A stretch of DNA of 64,000 nucleotides, taken from positions 2,666,001 to 2,730,000 of the forward strand of contig OX337238.1 of the NCBI GenBank assembly GCA_946965045.2. Reading direction: 5' to 3'. Positions 28,321 to 39,665 of the stretch are shown piece after piece. Below the pieces are notes generated by a model that saw nothing but the letters and a program-made list of their open reading frames with translations, had not been told where the DNA came from and did not search any database. The stretch is from Epithemia pelagica. Its lineage: Eukaryota > Bacillariophyta > Bacillariophyceae > Surirellales > Surirellaceae. The stretch's first letter is position 1. Every line of letters begins with the position of its first letter. The position numbers and the translations under genes are program-made.

Positions 28321-29932
28321 AAGAGTCTTGTTCCCATGACACGTTCGGTTACACCTCAACTCATCTCCACCAGGAACGGCCTTGCACCAATGAACGTTAA
28401 TACATCCACTTCCATCTCCACCAAGAAACAAAAATGGCTAATCGTTGGGGAGGACGTATGTAAAATTGGTGAACGCCGAAATGGGATTGTGTGTGGTCAA
28501 GAATCGTTGGTCAACAAAGGGTATGATTGACATCTCATCCGTGAAGGAATGGAAAGCGAGGTCCAAAGCAAAGTGGCACGCACTGTCTGTATCGTCATTG
28601 GCGTCGTTCTCTTTTGTTCCTGGTCTTCGAATACTTCTTCTTCTTGTAGTTGGCATTGCCTTGTCCTTGAAACGGATTGAACCACTGTGCCCTCCATGTG
28701 GCACTGGAATCAAATACTACGGATGAAATTCAATGGGCATGGTTGATTTCTGGATTCGTTTGTAGGATTGTGTTTGGGTTTTGTCTTGAGAACACCAAAC
28801 TTGCAGTTGTTGTAGTGGCTGTGCTATTTTGCTTGGTGACAGACAGCTGTCGGCAAAGCTTGGGTTGGTATTGTTGGTGGTGATGACACTTCTGTACGGC
28901 TTGTGATCGTGCTTCGTCTCAATATCGTTCTAGTATTCCGAAAGGGTTTCACATAGTGTTGTTGGATGCTCTGTCGTTGTCGCGAAAGGGTCGAACGGCT
29001 CTGTCCACTGCTGTGCGGCCACCACACAACTTGGCTAATCTTGGCTTTCAGGTGCTCGAACACCAAGTTTCTTGTTTCGTACACAGTAGCCAAAACAGAT
29101 TGTTGCAATGACAAAATCCACAGAGGAACGGCATTTTGTCACTCCCATGGTTACTCTGCCAAGCACTTTGCATTTTGTCATTTTGTCCCCAAAAAAATGA
29201 AAGGCGCGAGTCCGCCGGCGCAGCGCCGGGCGGAGTGGCGCGCAAGATGGCCAGCCGTGACAGGTGCTCGTCACAAACCCTGCAATCGCATATCGCATCT
29301 GAGCCAGATCAACTAAACACCATGACAGGATGAACAACGCAGTGGACCAAGAATCACGGCATCCGAGAAAAAAAGAAAAGATGGTGACGGAACTGACCAG
29401 GTCTCGATCGCTGCAAGTGCCATAAAAGTCATGGAACGTAGGGGACGCACTACTGTATCTTTTCCGTGGACTATATACCAAACCGTTGCTTCTGTAGGGT
29501 GTAGAGTCGCTACGTGGCCTTGGGAAGTACCAAAGTAGATGGAACCGCCGAAGATCCATAGGAATGTACAAGACTCGTCGCTCGTTCCATTGGACCATAC
29601 AGCGGGATGCGTGGCCGATACGGATGCCAACAGGTTTTCTTTTGCACTGGTGCTCTACACAGCTCGGGTGGATCGTTCCTTGAGCCACAACATCGAACGG
29701 AGCAACAACGCCAAGTGATTTGCGTGAGGTGAGTTCTAACCATGTTTGCTGTCGTTGCATTTCGTTCTTTGGTGTAAGAGAGGTCAAATGCATTTCTCCC
29801 TGCATGTTTGGAAACACATCGTGTCCTGTGGAAGAACAACAAACAACTTTGAAACCTAGTACTCATTCTAATTTTACTCCAAGTATGTATATTCATGCAT
29901 GCCACTTTTTTTGTTTCAGTTTCGCCATTTGA
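28321..29932. other. Intergenic, repeats and relics only
   Basis: No supported gene. Bases 29095-29260 resemble 32260-32400, including a GC-rich hairpin (29207-29232). Bases 29385-29930 are the first copy of a block also seen at 32510-32930 and 50695-51090. Bases 29521-29558 are a shard of the arrestin tail. Confidence 0.6.
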
Positions 29933-31081
29933 TCACTTCGTAGGGCGCTCATCGCACTCCTTCACGACTGTAGGATGATTTGGAGCAGATCCCAGTGAGT
30001 TTGTTCTTGACCCAAAGAGTGATCTTGGCACCTGCTCCATGAGTCGACAAAAACACTGCGTATTCTTGTCAATCAAGGATAGTGTCGCACAATCACTTCC
30101 ACCAATCACAGCAACTCCCCTCGAGTGAACCACAACACCGTGGACATATTCTGGACTTGTTGATGGGGGAATGGTCCACACAGTGTTTCGGCGAGTATCC
30201 AAGACTTCTTCGTTAGTCAAGTAACCTCCCACAACCATCAGACATGATCCAACAGCTACAGCTGCATGATCACTCCGTGGGACGGAGAGCTCGAGCTCGT
30301 GACTTGTCCAACGGCAAGAGGATGGAAACACTGTATTTGCTGTGTTCATTGTCTCATTGCCCGAAGCATCATGAAACTCCAAATACTCCACCGATGCGAG
30401 CTCATAACCATTGAAGCCTCCAAGAACAAAAATGCGGTGGCCAATGACAGCACTAGCACATCTACACCGGGGAACTGTCATGGATGGCCCTGAAATAACA
30501 ATGTGGTTGCTTGGCACAGATGTATCAACAATATCAACCGACGACAAGTAGTTTCCGTTGGATCCACCCATGATCACAATGTAACGATTGTAGACGGCAA
30601 CAGCCGAACATCCACTTCTTTTCGTAGACAATCGACAACTCAAGGTGGTCCATTGGTTGCAGGTAGAGCTTGTCAATGACTCTGAACACAAATCTGCGAC
30701 AGCAATGCGTTCCACACTATCCAAATTTGAGTTTCCATTGGATCCTCCAATCACGTAAACTCCTCCGCTACAGACCACGGCGGCAGGATACGCTCGGTTG
30801 TTGTTCAACGGCGGTCCTTTCCGCCATTGCTTGTTTTCTTCTGCCAAATTCAATAGCAGCACTGAGTTGGAGTATTGTGTGTATCCTCCCAAAACTACAA
30901 CTGTCTGAACATTGCCATTCTGTTCGGGATGGTCGAGCACGACTGAAGCATGATTCTGTCGCCACCCACCCAAAAGGGGAGGCCAGTCAATGACATTCCA
31001 TTGCGGCACATCACTGTTTTGGTCAAGGTCGACAAAGGCAAGCCCGGACTGCTCTGCTTGCTGTTGCAGTGTCGTTATCAT
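29933..31081 (-). CDS. Kelch-repeat protein 3
   Basis: 382 residues. Start MITTLQQQAEQSGLAF, then WPPLLGGWRQNHASVVLDH and a propeller of about six kelch blades with VYVIGG, IVIMGG, IFVLGG and VAVIGG turns. It lacks the coiled-coil extension of the two fusion genes and ends soon after the last blade (LSLIDKNTQCFCRL). Predicted soluble protein-interaction propeller; partner unknown. Conserved upstream box at 31150-31170. No internal stop and no need for an intron. Confidence 0.85.
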   Translation of the reverse strand: MITTLQQQAEQSGLAFVDLDQNSDVPQWNVIDWPPLLGGWRQNHASVVLDHPEQNGNVQTVVVLGGYTQYSNSVLLLNLAEENKQWRKGPPLNNNRAYPAAVVCSGGVYVIGGSNGNSNLDSVERIAVADLCSESLTSSTCNQWTTLSCRLSTKRSGCSAVAVYNRYIVIMGGSNGNYLSSVDIVDTSVPSNHIVISGPSMTVPRCRCASAVIGHRIFVLGGFNGYELASVEYLEFHDASGNETMNTANTVFPSSCRWTSHELELSVPRSDHAAVAVGSCLMVVGGYLTNEEVLDTRRNTVWTIPPSTSPEYVHGVVVHSRGVAVIGGSDCATLSLIDKNTQCFCRLMEQVPRSLFGSRTNSLGSAPNHPTVVKECDERPTK

Positions 31082-32939
31082 GGTTCCGACAAAGCAAAGC
31101 GACTTGCAGATTTTATGGCGAAAGGAATGGACCTCAGAGCTTGATCCTTCTCCTCAAAACCCGAGAACAAAAGATCTTGTGGCTTGTGGTCTTCAATGAC
31201 GAACGGACGAGAAATCAACATAAGAATATTCTTGACCGGACGAAAGATCCACGGAGGCAACGACAGACGGACCTCCACCGGCAACGGGACCTATCATGGT
31301 ATCATTCGTTGGTCCAAAACCATCCACAAAAGCCACTCCACACGAGACCACAGATTCCACGAGCGCTGATAATCCCATTTCGAGAGAAGCTTGGCCTCAC
31401 TGGAACACTTTGTCACTGTATCGTTAGTATTAGTGCTTGTCCATTACAGTCTTGAGGCCCTTTTCAGATTCCTTCTGGCTGCTGTTTTGCACACTGCATC
31501 AGCATCACAGCCAAATGATTTTTCATCGTCCAGGGAGCATGAGTCAATGTGTCTCCGTCTCACCGTTGAAAGACTGTGGAAGATGGATCTCATAGAAAAT
31601 TAAAAAAAGCCTCTGTTTTGTTGGATTGCAGAGAACTCTTATTTTTGTCAATCGTCGTCGTCCATTGGTTCGTACGTCTTGATTGACGGGTGTTTTGATT
31701 GTATGGTTCTCTTGTTGGACTGCTGTCTGTGTATCCATGCCCACCATCCATTCCACCGTACTCTACTAATGACTTGTTTCAACTGCACCAAGTCTTCGAC
31801 CGATTCGTCATCGTAGTCTTCAGAAAAGCAAAGCAGATCGTCTAGATGGCCATCCAAATCCTCCTCGCCCTCATTAATATTATTCTCAAGGTGCCGGTGA
31901 TTTCATTCCTACAAATGGCTGTTGTGTTTCTGGTTGCTCTCACTGCTTTTGGATGGAAAAGAGAGCATCCGAACGTTTGATACTGAGGCAGGATTCGGTG
32001 AGGAGGTTGCAGCCGTCATTGATTCATGGGCAGGGAGGAAGAAGAGGTCCTTGTTGTTGTTGCAGTAAGTTTCACGTGGAAGTCTCGCACACTCCAACAC
32101 GGCAACACGAATCACTCATTGACGAGAGCTGTCGTTGTATCATTGCGGATCTTTTGGCTTTCCGGTGATTGGAGCGAGTCGAACTTGCGGTTCCAGTTCG
32201 TCTTGTGGACTGGCTTGTGCAACAATTGTCTTGTTTCGTCCACGGTATCCAAAACAGATTGCTGCAATGGCCAAATCCACAGGGGAACGGCATTTTGTCA
32301 CTCCCATGGTCACTCTCGCAATTCGCAAAAGGAATGTGGATCTTTTGTGGTCGCGAATCCGCCGGCGAAGCGCCGGGCGAAGTAGCGTGAGCGACGGCCC
32401 GGCGCGAAGATCCGGCTCACAAAACCTGCACGCACACAGTGAAGTGCGAGACCAAAACCACTAACACAACGGTGGACCAACAATCCTACTGCATGTTTGA
32501 AGAAGGGAGAAAGATCGTGATGGAACCGACCGGAACACAGGGGACCCACTTCATGTTTGTTGTCCGTGGTCTTGAGCAAAGTGTTGCTTCTGCAATGCAG
32601 TAGGTCCATCTGTTTGGCTTGCACTTGTGCTTTAAACAGCCCGCATGGATCGTTCCTTGTTCTACAAGATCGTAGCAACAACACGAAGTGATTGCTTGAG
32701 GTGAGCTCTAACTATGTTTGTTGTCATTCGTTTGTGCAACAGAGGAGAAGCACATTTCCCCCAGCATGTTGGTAAACGCACTTGTTCTCAGGAAAAACAG
32801 CAAGCACTTCGAACCTTATTACTCATTCTCATGTCTGCGTTTTACTCCTACTATTTTTATTTCTCAATCGACACTTTCTACGCCTCAGCTTTGATAGATC
32901 ATAACTTCTTCTTCTTCTTCTTCGCCACGTCGTGATCGT
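31082..32939. other. Intergenic between kelch genes 3 and 4
   Basis: No supported gene. 31376-31600 is a block shared with 34870-35100 and 52528-52760 (around CTTGAGGCCCTT and GAGTCAATGTG). 32260-32400 holds the GC-rich hairpin block. 32510-32930 is shared with 50695-51090 and holds an intron-like segment at 32701-32791. A CTT microsatellite lies at about 32908-32921. Confidence 0.6.
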
Positions 32940-34184
32940 TCAAGAGATCACACAGCAAGAGATCACACAGACGGTCAACCTTCTGGTCGAGAAATGGCTT
33001 TTCTTCGGGTGGTCATCCGACTCCTTCAATTTCTGTAGTACGCCCTGCGGAAAAGTTCTTGACCCAAAGAGTGAACTTGGCACCTGTTCAATGAGTCGAC
33101 AAAAACACCGCGTATTCTTGTCAATCAAGGATAGTGTCGCACAATCACTTCCACCAATCACAGCAACTCCCCTCGAGTGAACCACAGCACTGTAGATATA
33201 TCCTGGTCTTCCTGGTCGGGGAACGGTCCAGACAGTGTTTCGGCGAGTATCCAACACTTCGTCATACTCCGCGAGTGTCGAACCTCCTAGAACCATCGAA
33301 GTGCAACCTCCAAGAATCATCAAACAGGATCCAACAGCTACAACTCCATGATTAGTCCGTGGGATGGAAAGATTGAGTTGGTCATGACGTGTCCAACGGC
33401 ATGAAGATGGAAAAACTGCACTTGCTGTGTTCATTGTCTCAGTGCCTGAAGGATCATGAATCTCCAAGAACTCCACTGATTGGAGCACTTCTTCATTGTG
33501 CCTATTGTAGCCTCCAACAACATAAATGCGGTGGCCAATGACAGCACTTCCACAACCACAACGAGGGACTGTCATGGATGGTCCCACAATCACAGTGTGG
33601 TTGCTTGCGATAGCTGTATCGATCATATCAACCGACGACAAAATGTTTTCGTTGGATCCACCAATCACGACAATATAGCGATTGTGCACGGCAACAGCCG
33701 AACATCCACTTCTTCTCGTAGACAATCGACAAGTCACGGTCGTCCATTGGTTGCTGGTATAGCTTTCCATTGATTCTGAACAAAGCTTTGCAACATCAAT
33801 CCGTTCGATTTTATCCAATGGTGAACTTTCATTCCATCCTCCGATCACGTAAACTCCTCTGCCACAAACCACCGCAGCATGAAGTCCTCTCTTGTCGTTC
33901 AATGGCGGTCCTTCCCGCCATCGCCTAGTTTCTTCTGCCAAATTCATCAGCAGAACTGAGTTGGTGAAGCCTTGATTTTGTATGCGTCCTCCCAAAACAA
34001 CAACCGTCTGTGCCCTGTCATCCTGTTCAGGATGGTCGAGCACGACTGAAGCATGATACTGACGCCACCCACCTAAAAGGGGAGGCCAGTCATTGGTATC
34101 CCAATGTGGCTCGTTACTGTTATTTTCACTGTCCAGAAAGCAAAGCCCGGATTGCTCTGCTTGCCGTTGCAGTGTCATCGTCAT
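32940..34184 (-). CDS. Kelch-repeat protein 4
   Basis: 414 residues. Start MTMTLQRQAEQSGLCFLDSE, almost that of kelch gene A. Kelch turns VYVIGG, IVVIGG, IYVVGG and VAVIGG; one blade contains a small repeat (MILGGCTSMVLGGST). It has no coiled-coil tail; the last 40 residues are basic and not conserved with the neighbours. Conserved upstream box at 34220-34250. Its upstream region (34185-34740) is the closest relative of the kelch A upstream region now split by the retrotransposon. Confidence 0.85.
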   Translation of the reverse strand: MTMTLQRQAEQSGLCFLDSENNSNEPHWDTNDWPPLLGGWRQYHASVVLDHPEQDDRAQTVVVLGGRIQNQGFTNSVLLMNLAEETRRWREGPPLNDKRGLHAAVVCGRGVYVIGGWNESSPLDKIERIDVAKLCSESMESYTSNQWTTVTCRLSTRRSGCSAVAVHNRYIVVIGGSNENILSSVDMIDTAIASNHTVIVGPSMTVPRCGCGSAVIGHRIYVVGGYNRHNEEVLQSVEFLEIHDPSGTETMNTASAVFPSSCRWTRHDQLNLSIPRTNHGVVAVGSCLMILGGCTSMVLGGSTLAEYDEVLDTRRNTVWTVPRPGRPGYIYSAVVHSRGVAVIGGSDCATLSLIDKNTRCFCRLIEQVPSSLFGSRTFPQGVLQKLKESDDHPKKSHFSTRRLTVCVISCCVIS

Positions 34185-36521
34185 GGTACTTGCAGCAACA
34201 CCAAGGAGTCTTCGTCTTTTTCCTCAAAACCTCTCAGAAAATACGGAAATGTGGGACTCAACGAATGGACTGAATATTCTGGACCGTTTGTACCAAAACC
34301 GGAACGAAAGACGGCAGCACCTCCACGGCGGCGATTTCAATCATGGATCATGGTATCCTTCATCGGATGGATGGCCTTGGACAGATGAACGGGTCCAAAA
34401 CCATCCACGAAAAAAGCCACTCCAGCAAAGATTCCACGAACGCTCATTTCGAGAGGAAGCTTGGCCTCAGTGGAGGCAATGATGGAGGTTTGAGTAACGT
34501 TCTCTTGCTTCTGGTTATCATCGTCGTCGTTTTCGATTGGGAAGGTGACGACGTCTCCAGAATGGCGGCTGCTGGTGAAAGAGTCGTGGTATCCGCCGCC
34601 CAACTACGGCAAAATTATGATCTTGCGGCGAACAGTGTCCATGCCGTCATCGGCGTCTTCCATCGACCATGGGTCGGCTTTTGGATACAAGTGAGGAGAA
34701 CATTGAAGTGGCTGTCATCTTGATTCTCGGAAACAGAAGACGACAGAAAGACCTCCACGGCGGCGATTGTCATCCTTCATCTGATGACCTTGGACAGATG
34801 AAAGGGTCCAAAACCATCCACGAAAAAAAGTCACCCTCGCCCAAACCAGGGATTCCACGCTGGCAATCCCACTTCAAGACGGAAGCTCCTAGTCGCTATC
34901 ACAGGAACTCGTGTCTCCGTTGGTAATCCTTGTCCGTTGCAGTCGTGAGGCCCTAGATTCCTCCTCGCTCTTTTGCAAACTCCAACATCGCAGCCAAACG
35001 CTGTTTCATCGTCCATGGTGTATGAGTCAATGTGTCTCCGTCTCAATGTTGAAAGACAATGAGAGAGATGGATCTCGTAGAGAAGAATCCCGAGAGAAGT
35101 GTGGCACTCACAACCGAATGTTCTGTTGGATTCACAATGACCACAATGAGAGTCGGTTCACTCATGTTTCTTTTCCAACGTCGTCGATTGTAGCGTTCGC
35201 TTCGGCTGTTGCTTCTTTTGTGTTCTCAATCCCAACGAAGCCAACCAGTCCTTGTCTAATCCAAAAGGCCCCATCCAATTGCAAAAGAAACGAAGCATGA
35301 CGCATGTCCGTGCATGGATCACATGGGCATCCTACACTGGCAAACGCCCCAGATGCACGAGGAACAGAGCCATGAAGAGAGAGCCCATAGATGAAGTTGC
35401 CATTTCATTTGCCAATACACATGACAAACACATGGTTGCATCGCCATTATTTCCACACTTTCAGAACCGTATACCACTATACGTGACGACATTTGGAACC
35501 ACACAGCACATCCTCCAAGGTCAAGAGGATGGCAAAGAAGAGCAACCATTGTTGCGTAGTGCTGGCAATATAACGGGTGGTTGTGGTTTCATTTGAAACC
35601 TTTTGGCTTTCTTTCGTCTTGTTCTCCAACTGTTGTGTCCTCTAAAGGCTATAGTCTCAGCCAACAGTACTTCTCCAGAGGCAACACTTGGCATTTCGTC
35701 GGCCACAGGTGTTTGAGAAATGACAGGCCCATTCGAATTGTACCAGGCGACGTGAACAACTCCATGACGCTCAAACATGAGATTCTCTCTTGTCGTCTAC
35801 CGAGCTTTCGCTGGTGTCAAGTGCGTGAAGAACAAAGGGCCTCCCTCTCCTGGACAACCGAGACGCGGTCGGCAGATTTACGGAGAGAACGCCACATTTA
35901 TCTCTCGTGTCTCGTTCCATTCGTCATGGTGGGTCATTCCAAGTTCAAGAAGGAAGAAAACCACCGTGGCTGCGTCTCCTCTGGCATGGAATCGTTCCGC
36001 GACCCATTCCCTCTTTATATGCGACCCATCGACGATCGTTGTGGAGGTCCCGCGGATCTCGTGTGGATCTTTTTCATCAATGGCCAACCATGGTCGATGC
36101 ATTCAAACCATTTTGAGACTTTGGTCCTTTGCTGTTATCGTCCTTCTCATCTCACGAAAGTACTGGTCAGTAATAGCAAGACCATATTCGAGTTTTATTT
36201 TGAGTTACGAACTACAATAGGAGGATTGTTCACAGGATTAAACCGCCAGTTCGGGCTCCAGTGGGAAAAAGCTGCCAACGATCGACATAACTGACAATTC
36301 TGACTCTTTGGACAACAGCAAGACCCTCGTGACAAGAGGAATGTACGAAAACATTCACAACATCTCCATAGGTACTAATCTCATTAAGAAAAGATTCAAC
36401 TCTTCGAGAGTATACCAACCAAACCAACAATTCTATTGTATCCCTGTAGTTGAATGTAACACATTTCGATATGTCAACCTTCATGATCATTGTCTGAATC
36501 AGTCGTCCCACGTTCTTGAGC
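34185..36521. other. Intergenic between kelch genes 4 and 5
   Basis: 34185-34740 matches the split upstream region of kelch gene A. 34870-35100 is a shared kelch-flank block. Between 35100 and 36500 there are medium open frames on both strands, none with recognisable domains, and overlapping frames of equal quality argue against a gene. Confidence 0.55.
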
Positions 36522-37688
36522 TTATGCCAATGTCAAGTCGTTCTTGGAACCCAAGCGATACCATCCGTTTGGCTCCATGTTGCAGAGTCGACGAAAGCAC
36601 CACGTGTTCTTGTCCATCAAGGGCAGTGTCGCACAAGAATCATTCCCTGATCCACCAATCACGGCAATTCCATTCAAGAAAGTCACAGCACTGCAACACC
36701 AATATTCAGCTGGTACTCTCGGGAGCTTCCACACCAAGTTCCTGTAAATATCCAAAACTTCTTCATCCCCGTGTTTATCATGACCCATAGCAAGCAAACA
36801 TGATCCCACAGGCAAAACATGACTTTTCCTGGGTACGGAAAGCTTCATGTTTGGGAGAGTTGTCCAAGCGCAAGATGAGGGGAAAACTCCTGCTGCAGTC
36901 TCTCTGGTATCAATGCCAGACGAGTGCTGGAACTCCAAATACTCCACTGAGTTGAGTTTTTCTAAACAATATCCATCCCAGTAGTACCCTCCAACAGCAA
37001 AAATGCGATGACCAATGACAGCACTTCCACACACTGCCCGAGGAATTGTCATGGACGGTCCCACATGGATGGTGTGGCTGTTTTGGACTTTCGTATCGAT
37101 AATTTCGACTGACGACAAACAATTTCCATTGTCGGTTCCCCCCATGACGACAATGTATCGATTATACACGGCAACAGCCGAACATTCATCTCTTGCCGTT
37201 GACAACCGACAATTCAAAGTTGTCCAAGGGTTCCCAGTAGTAGTAGTGTTCGTCGAGTACGTTTGCAACAAATTTTCAACATCAATGCGTTCGATACTCT
37301 TTCCCAATCTTGTCGAATAATCGCAATCTCCTCCCATCACATAAACACCTCCGTTACAGACCACTGCTGCATGGCAGGCTCGGTGATTGTTCAACGGCGG
37401 TCCTTCCCGCCACTGCTTGTTTTCTTCTGCCAAATTCAATAACAGAACTGAATTGGCATGGTAGCCGTCATATTGGTTGTATCCTCCCAGAACTACAACC
37501 GTCTGTGCATTGCCACTCGTTTCGGAATGATGATCCAGCACCACCGATGCATGCCAACAGCGCCCTCCATCCAAAAGAGGAGGCCAATCACTGGAATTCC
37601 ATCGTGGTGTATCACTGTTGTTGTGTGGGTCGTCGGAAAAGACAAGCCCCGACTCCCATGCTTGTTCTTGCAGTGTCATCCGCGTCAT
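36522..37688 (-). CDS. Kelch-repeat protein 5
   Basis: 388 residues from the ATG at 37688 (MTRMTLQEQAWESG), chosen by alignment with the paralogues; the frame is open upstream to 37931 but that part is low complexity. Kelch turns VYVMGG, IVVMGG, IFAVGG and IAVIGG. The C-terminus is NMEPNGWYRLGSKNDLTLA, matching kelch 7 (QEPNGWYPRGF). It has no coiled-coil tail. Conserved upstream box at 37735-37758. With kelch 7 it forms a subfamily (LQEQAWxSGLVFSDD). Confidence 0.85.
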   Translation of the reverse strand: MTRMTLQEQAWESGLVFSDDPHNNSDTPRWNSSDWPPLLDGGRCWHASVVLDHHSETSGNAQTVVVLGGYNQYDGYHANSVLLLNLAEENKQWREGPPLNNHRACHAAVVCNGGVYVMGGDCDYSTRLGKSIERIDVENLLQTYSTNTTTTGNPWTTLNCRLSTARDECSAVAVYNRYIVVMGGTDNGNCLSSVEIIDTKVQNSHTIHVGPSMTIPRAVCGSAVIGHRIFAVGGYYWDGYCLEKLNSVEYLEFQHSSGIDTRETAAGVFPSSCAWTTLPNMKLSVPRKSHVLPVGSCLLAMGHDKHGDEEVLDIYRNLVWKLPRVPAEYWCCSAVTFLNGIAVIGGSGNDSCATLPLMDKNTWCFRRLCNMEPNGWYRLGSKNDLTLA

Positions 37689-39000
37689 GAGGTTGATTCT
37701 GTGGTGTGCAGAGCACGGAGCATAAGATTGATCCTTCTCCTGAAAACCCGAAAAGAGCCAAAAATGTTTAGTGGCTGTGGACGGCTGGTCGGTTGGATGG
37801 ATGGTGGGTAGGTTGGTTGGTTGGCTGGCTGGCTGATTGTTTTGGCTGGTCGGCGCGTTCGCGCGCTTTTTCGATTCAAACGAACGGGACAAGGGAGGTA
37901 TGTGCATCCATGAAGGCCACACAATGGCCACTGAATTCTATGGTGGTGTCACTTGATGTTGTTGGGCCACAGAGTCAGTGTGTCGTTGGTTGGATTCCAA
38001 CCACGCCATGAAGAAGAAGATGATCATGATGATGATGAATCTTTTCCAAGGCGGAACAACAACGTACGACAACGGTACGGTGTTGTTCCTCCACGACCAT
38101 CCATGAGCTGTGAAATGTCCCACAATTTTGCCGGCTGATTTTCCAAAGACCACGACCGACGAACAGAGGAGTATACGTGGCTACTCGTGTACTGAATTTG
38201 TTCCAATGGAATTTTCCACCCTCTCGATCAATGCTCCCATTCCCTTGTGAAGCAGGAGCCACTGTATGGAATGGCTGCTGGCCAAATCTTTTTGTTGGAT
38301 GAGCAACGTCATGTTGCTACTATGGAATGGCTGCTGGCCGAGCAACGCCATGCTGCTACACCACACATCATATGGTAGAAGCCGTCCCCACCGAGATCAC
38401 TTTGAATTGGTGTCTGGAGGGCCTTCATGTTGGGCCTCACTACAAGAGACTAGACAACACCGATGATAGATAGAACTGACGAGACCTTGTCAAAACTCTT
38501 CAACATACCACCATGCTCTTTCGTACAGAAACGAATCACTCGGACCTTGAGACCTGATACTACCGCGAAATCATGGTTCTTGTTGTTGTGCTTTGCCCAT
38601 CGTCCTTTCTTTTCGAATCCAAGTCACCTGCGCCATGGGTACTTCGTCAACCGAAACCGTTCCCGTGAAATCGTCTACGTAGCAACAATAGGTATTTCTT
38701 TTTTTGAGATTTTATGGTTCACTGGTGAAAAGATTCACACAAGGCAACCATTCCAAGTCCACATGACAATCATAGTATTCAAGTTATGAAAACTTGTAAA
38801 GCGTGCAATACACAGTTCAGTGAATTCAATCATCGCTCCTTTTATCATGGCATGAATTAGTCGTTCCTCGTTCTGATGGGACGAACGCCAAACAGGATTT
38901 TCTGGTAACTACACAATCGACGAACGCAGCACACGTGTTTATGTCCATCAATGCAAGCGTGTGGCAACAAGCAACAACCATCCGTTTAAACCACCAATCA
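37689..39000. other. Intergenic between kelch 5 and arrestin copy 2
   Basis: 37690-38060 is paralogous to 57645-58050, the upstream of kelch 7. A GGTTGGTTGG/CTGGCTGG microsatellite lies at about 37806-37836. A direct repeat of about 55-60 bp (ATGGAATGGCTGCTGGCC) occupies about 38265-38360. No gene supported. Confidence 0.55.
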
Positions 39001-39665
39001 CGGCAGTTCCAACATTTGTTCTTGTGCTTTGGCAAAGGCAGGCTCAGTCACCAACTTTTCCCACACTGTCAACAGAGAAAGAATCTGTTCTTGGTTTGTT
39101 GCCAAATCGGAACAATAGGAAATGGTTTTTTCTACCACTGTCGCTCGATTCCATTCCGAAGCCACTTTCTACGCAGCCACCACATGGGCACAGGTAAAGC
39201 CTGAAGAATCGGAACCATGTTGTAGTGTTTGTGCGAGACAGGCAGCAATTTGGGGTTGATCGAAAAATATTCTAACTTGATGCAAAATGAGGGCGTACTG
39301 ATCAGGCGTTAGTTGGGAAAAGACAACATTATACCAGTCGGGATCCTGGATTTTGCGTTGAATAATTTCCCAATCGGCAGAGGATCCCGACATTTCCTCC
39401 AAAAGAACCTTGCGAGAGGGCTGCTGTGTAGCGACATCCGACGGCACGAGCACCGATTCTTGTACATCTACCTCAATGTGTCGATCCTCAGTGACTCCAA
39501 CCATATTTTTGTACCACCCATGCTCACGTGGGAACGTGGAGCATCTTCGTACTGTGGGGGAATATACGTCGCTGGTCCTGAAGCGGCGACTTCGACTTCT
39601 GGTTCATCATTGTCGTTTTCAGCTTCTTCTTGATTTGAAGGTTCTTCTTCCACCAGCAGGGGAAA
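39000..39665 (-). pseudogene. Frameshifted C-terminal tail of alpha-arrestin copy 2
   Basis: Tail homology is spread over different frames: LVEEEPSNQ to a PPQYEDA motif in one, then HIEVDVQESVLVPSDV to GFTCAHVVAA in another, then a stop and a decayed remainder to about 39000. Against copy 3, about 20 bases are missing near 39665, which throws the arrestin frame off before the PPxY motif, and a second shift lies near 39510. The arrestin fold is thus separated from its ubiquitin-ligase docking motif. Confidence 0.78.

Noticed and set aside
29035-29817. 260-residue minus-strand frame
   Set aside because: No domain; it spans repeated intergenic blocks and the GC-rich hairpin, and the paralogous blocks at 32 kb and 51 kb do not keep the frame.
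34343-34723. 126-residue plus-strand frame with a hydrophobic run
   Set aside because: The paralogous block at 20500-20765 does not keep the frame; it is kelch upstream sequence.
35581-36294. 237-residue plus-strand frame
   Set aside because: No recognisable domain, several overlapping frames of similar length on both strands, irregular composition.
37689-37931. N-terminal extension of kelch 5
   Set aside because: The paralogues start at the position equivalent to 37688; the extension is translated microsatellite and shared non-coding upstream sequence.
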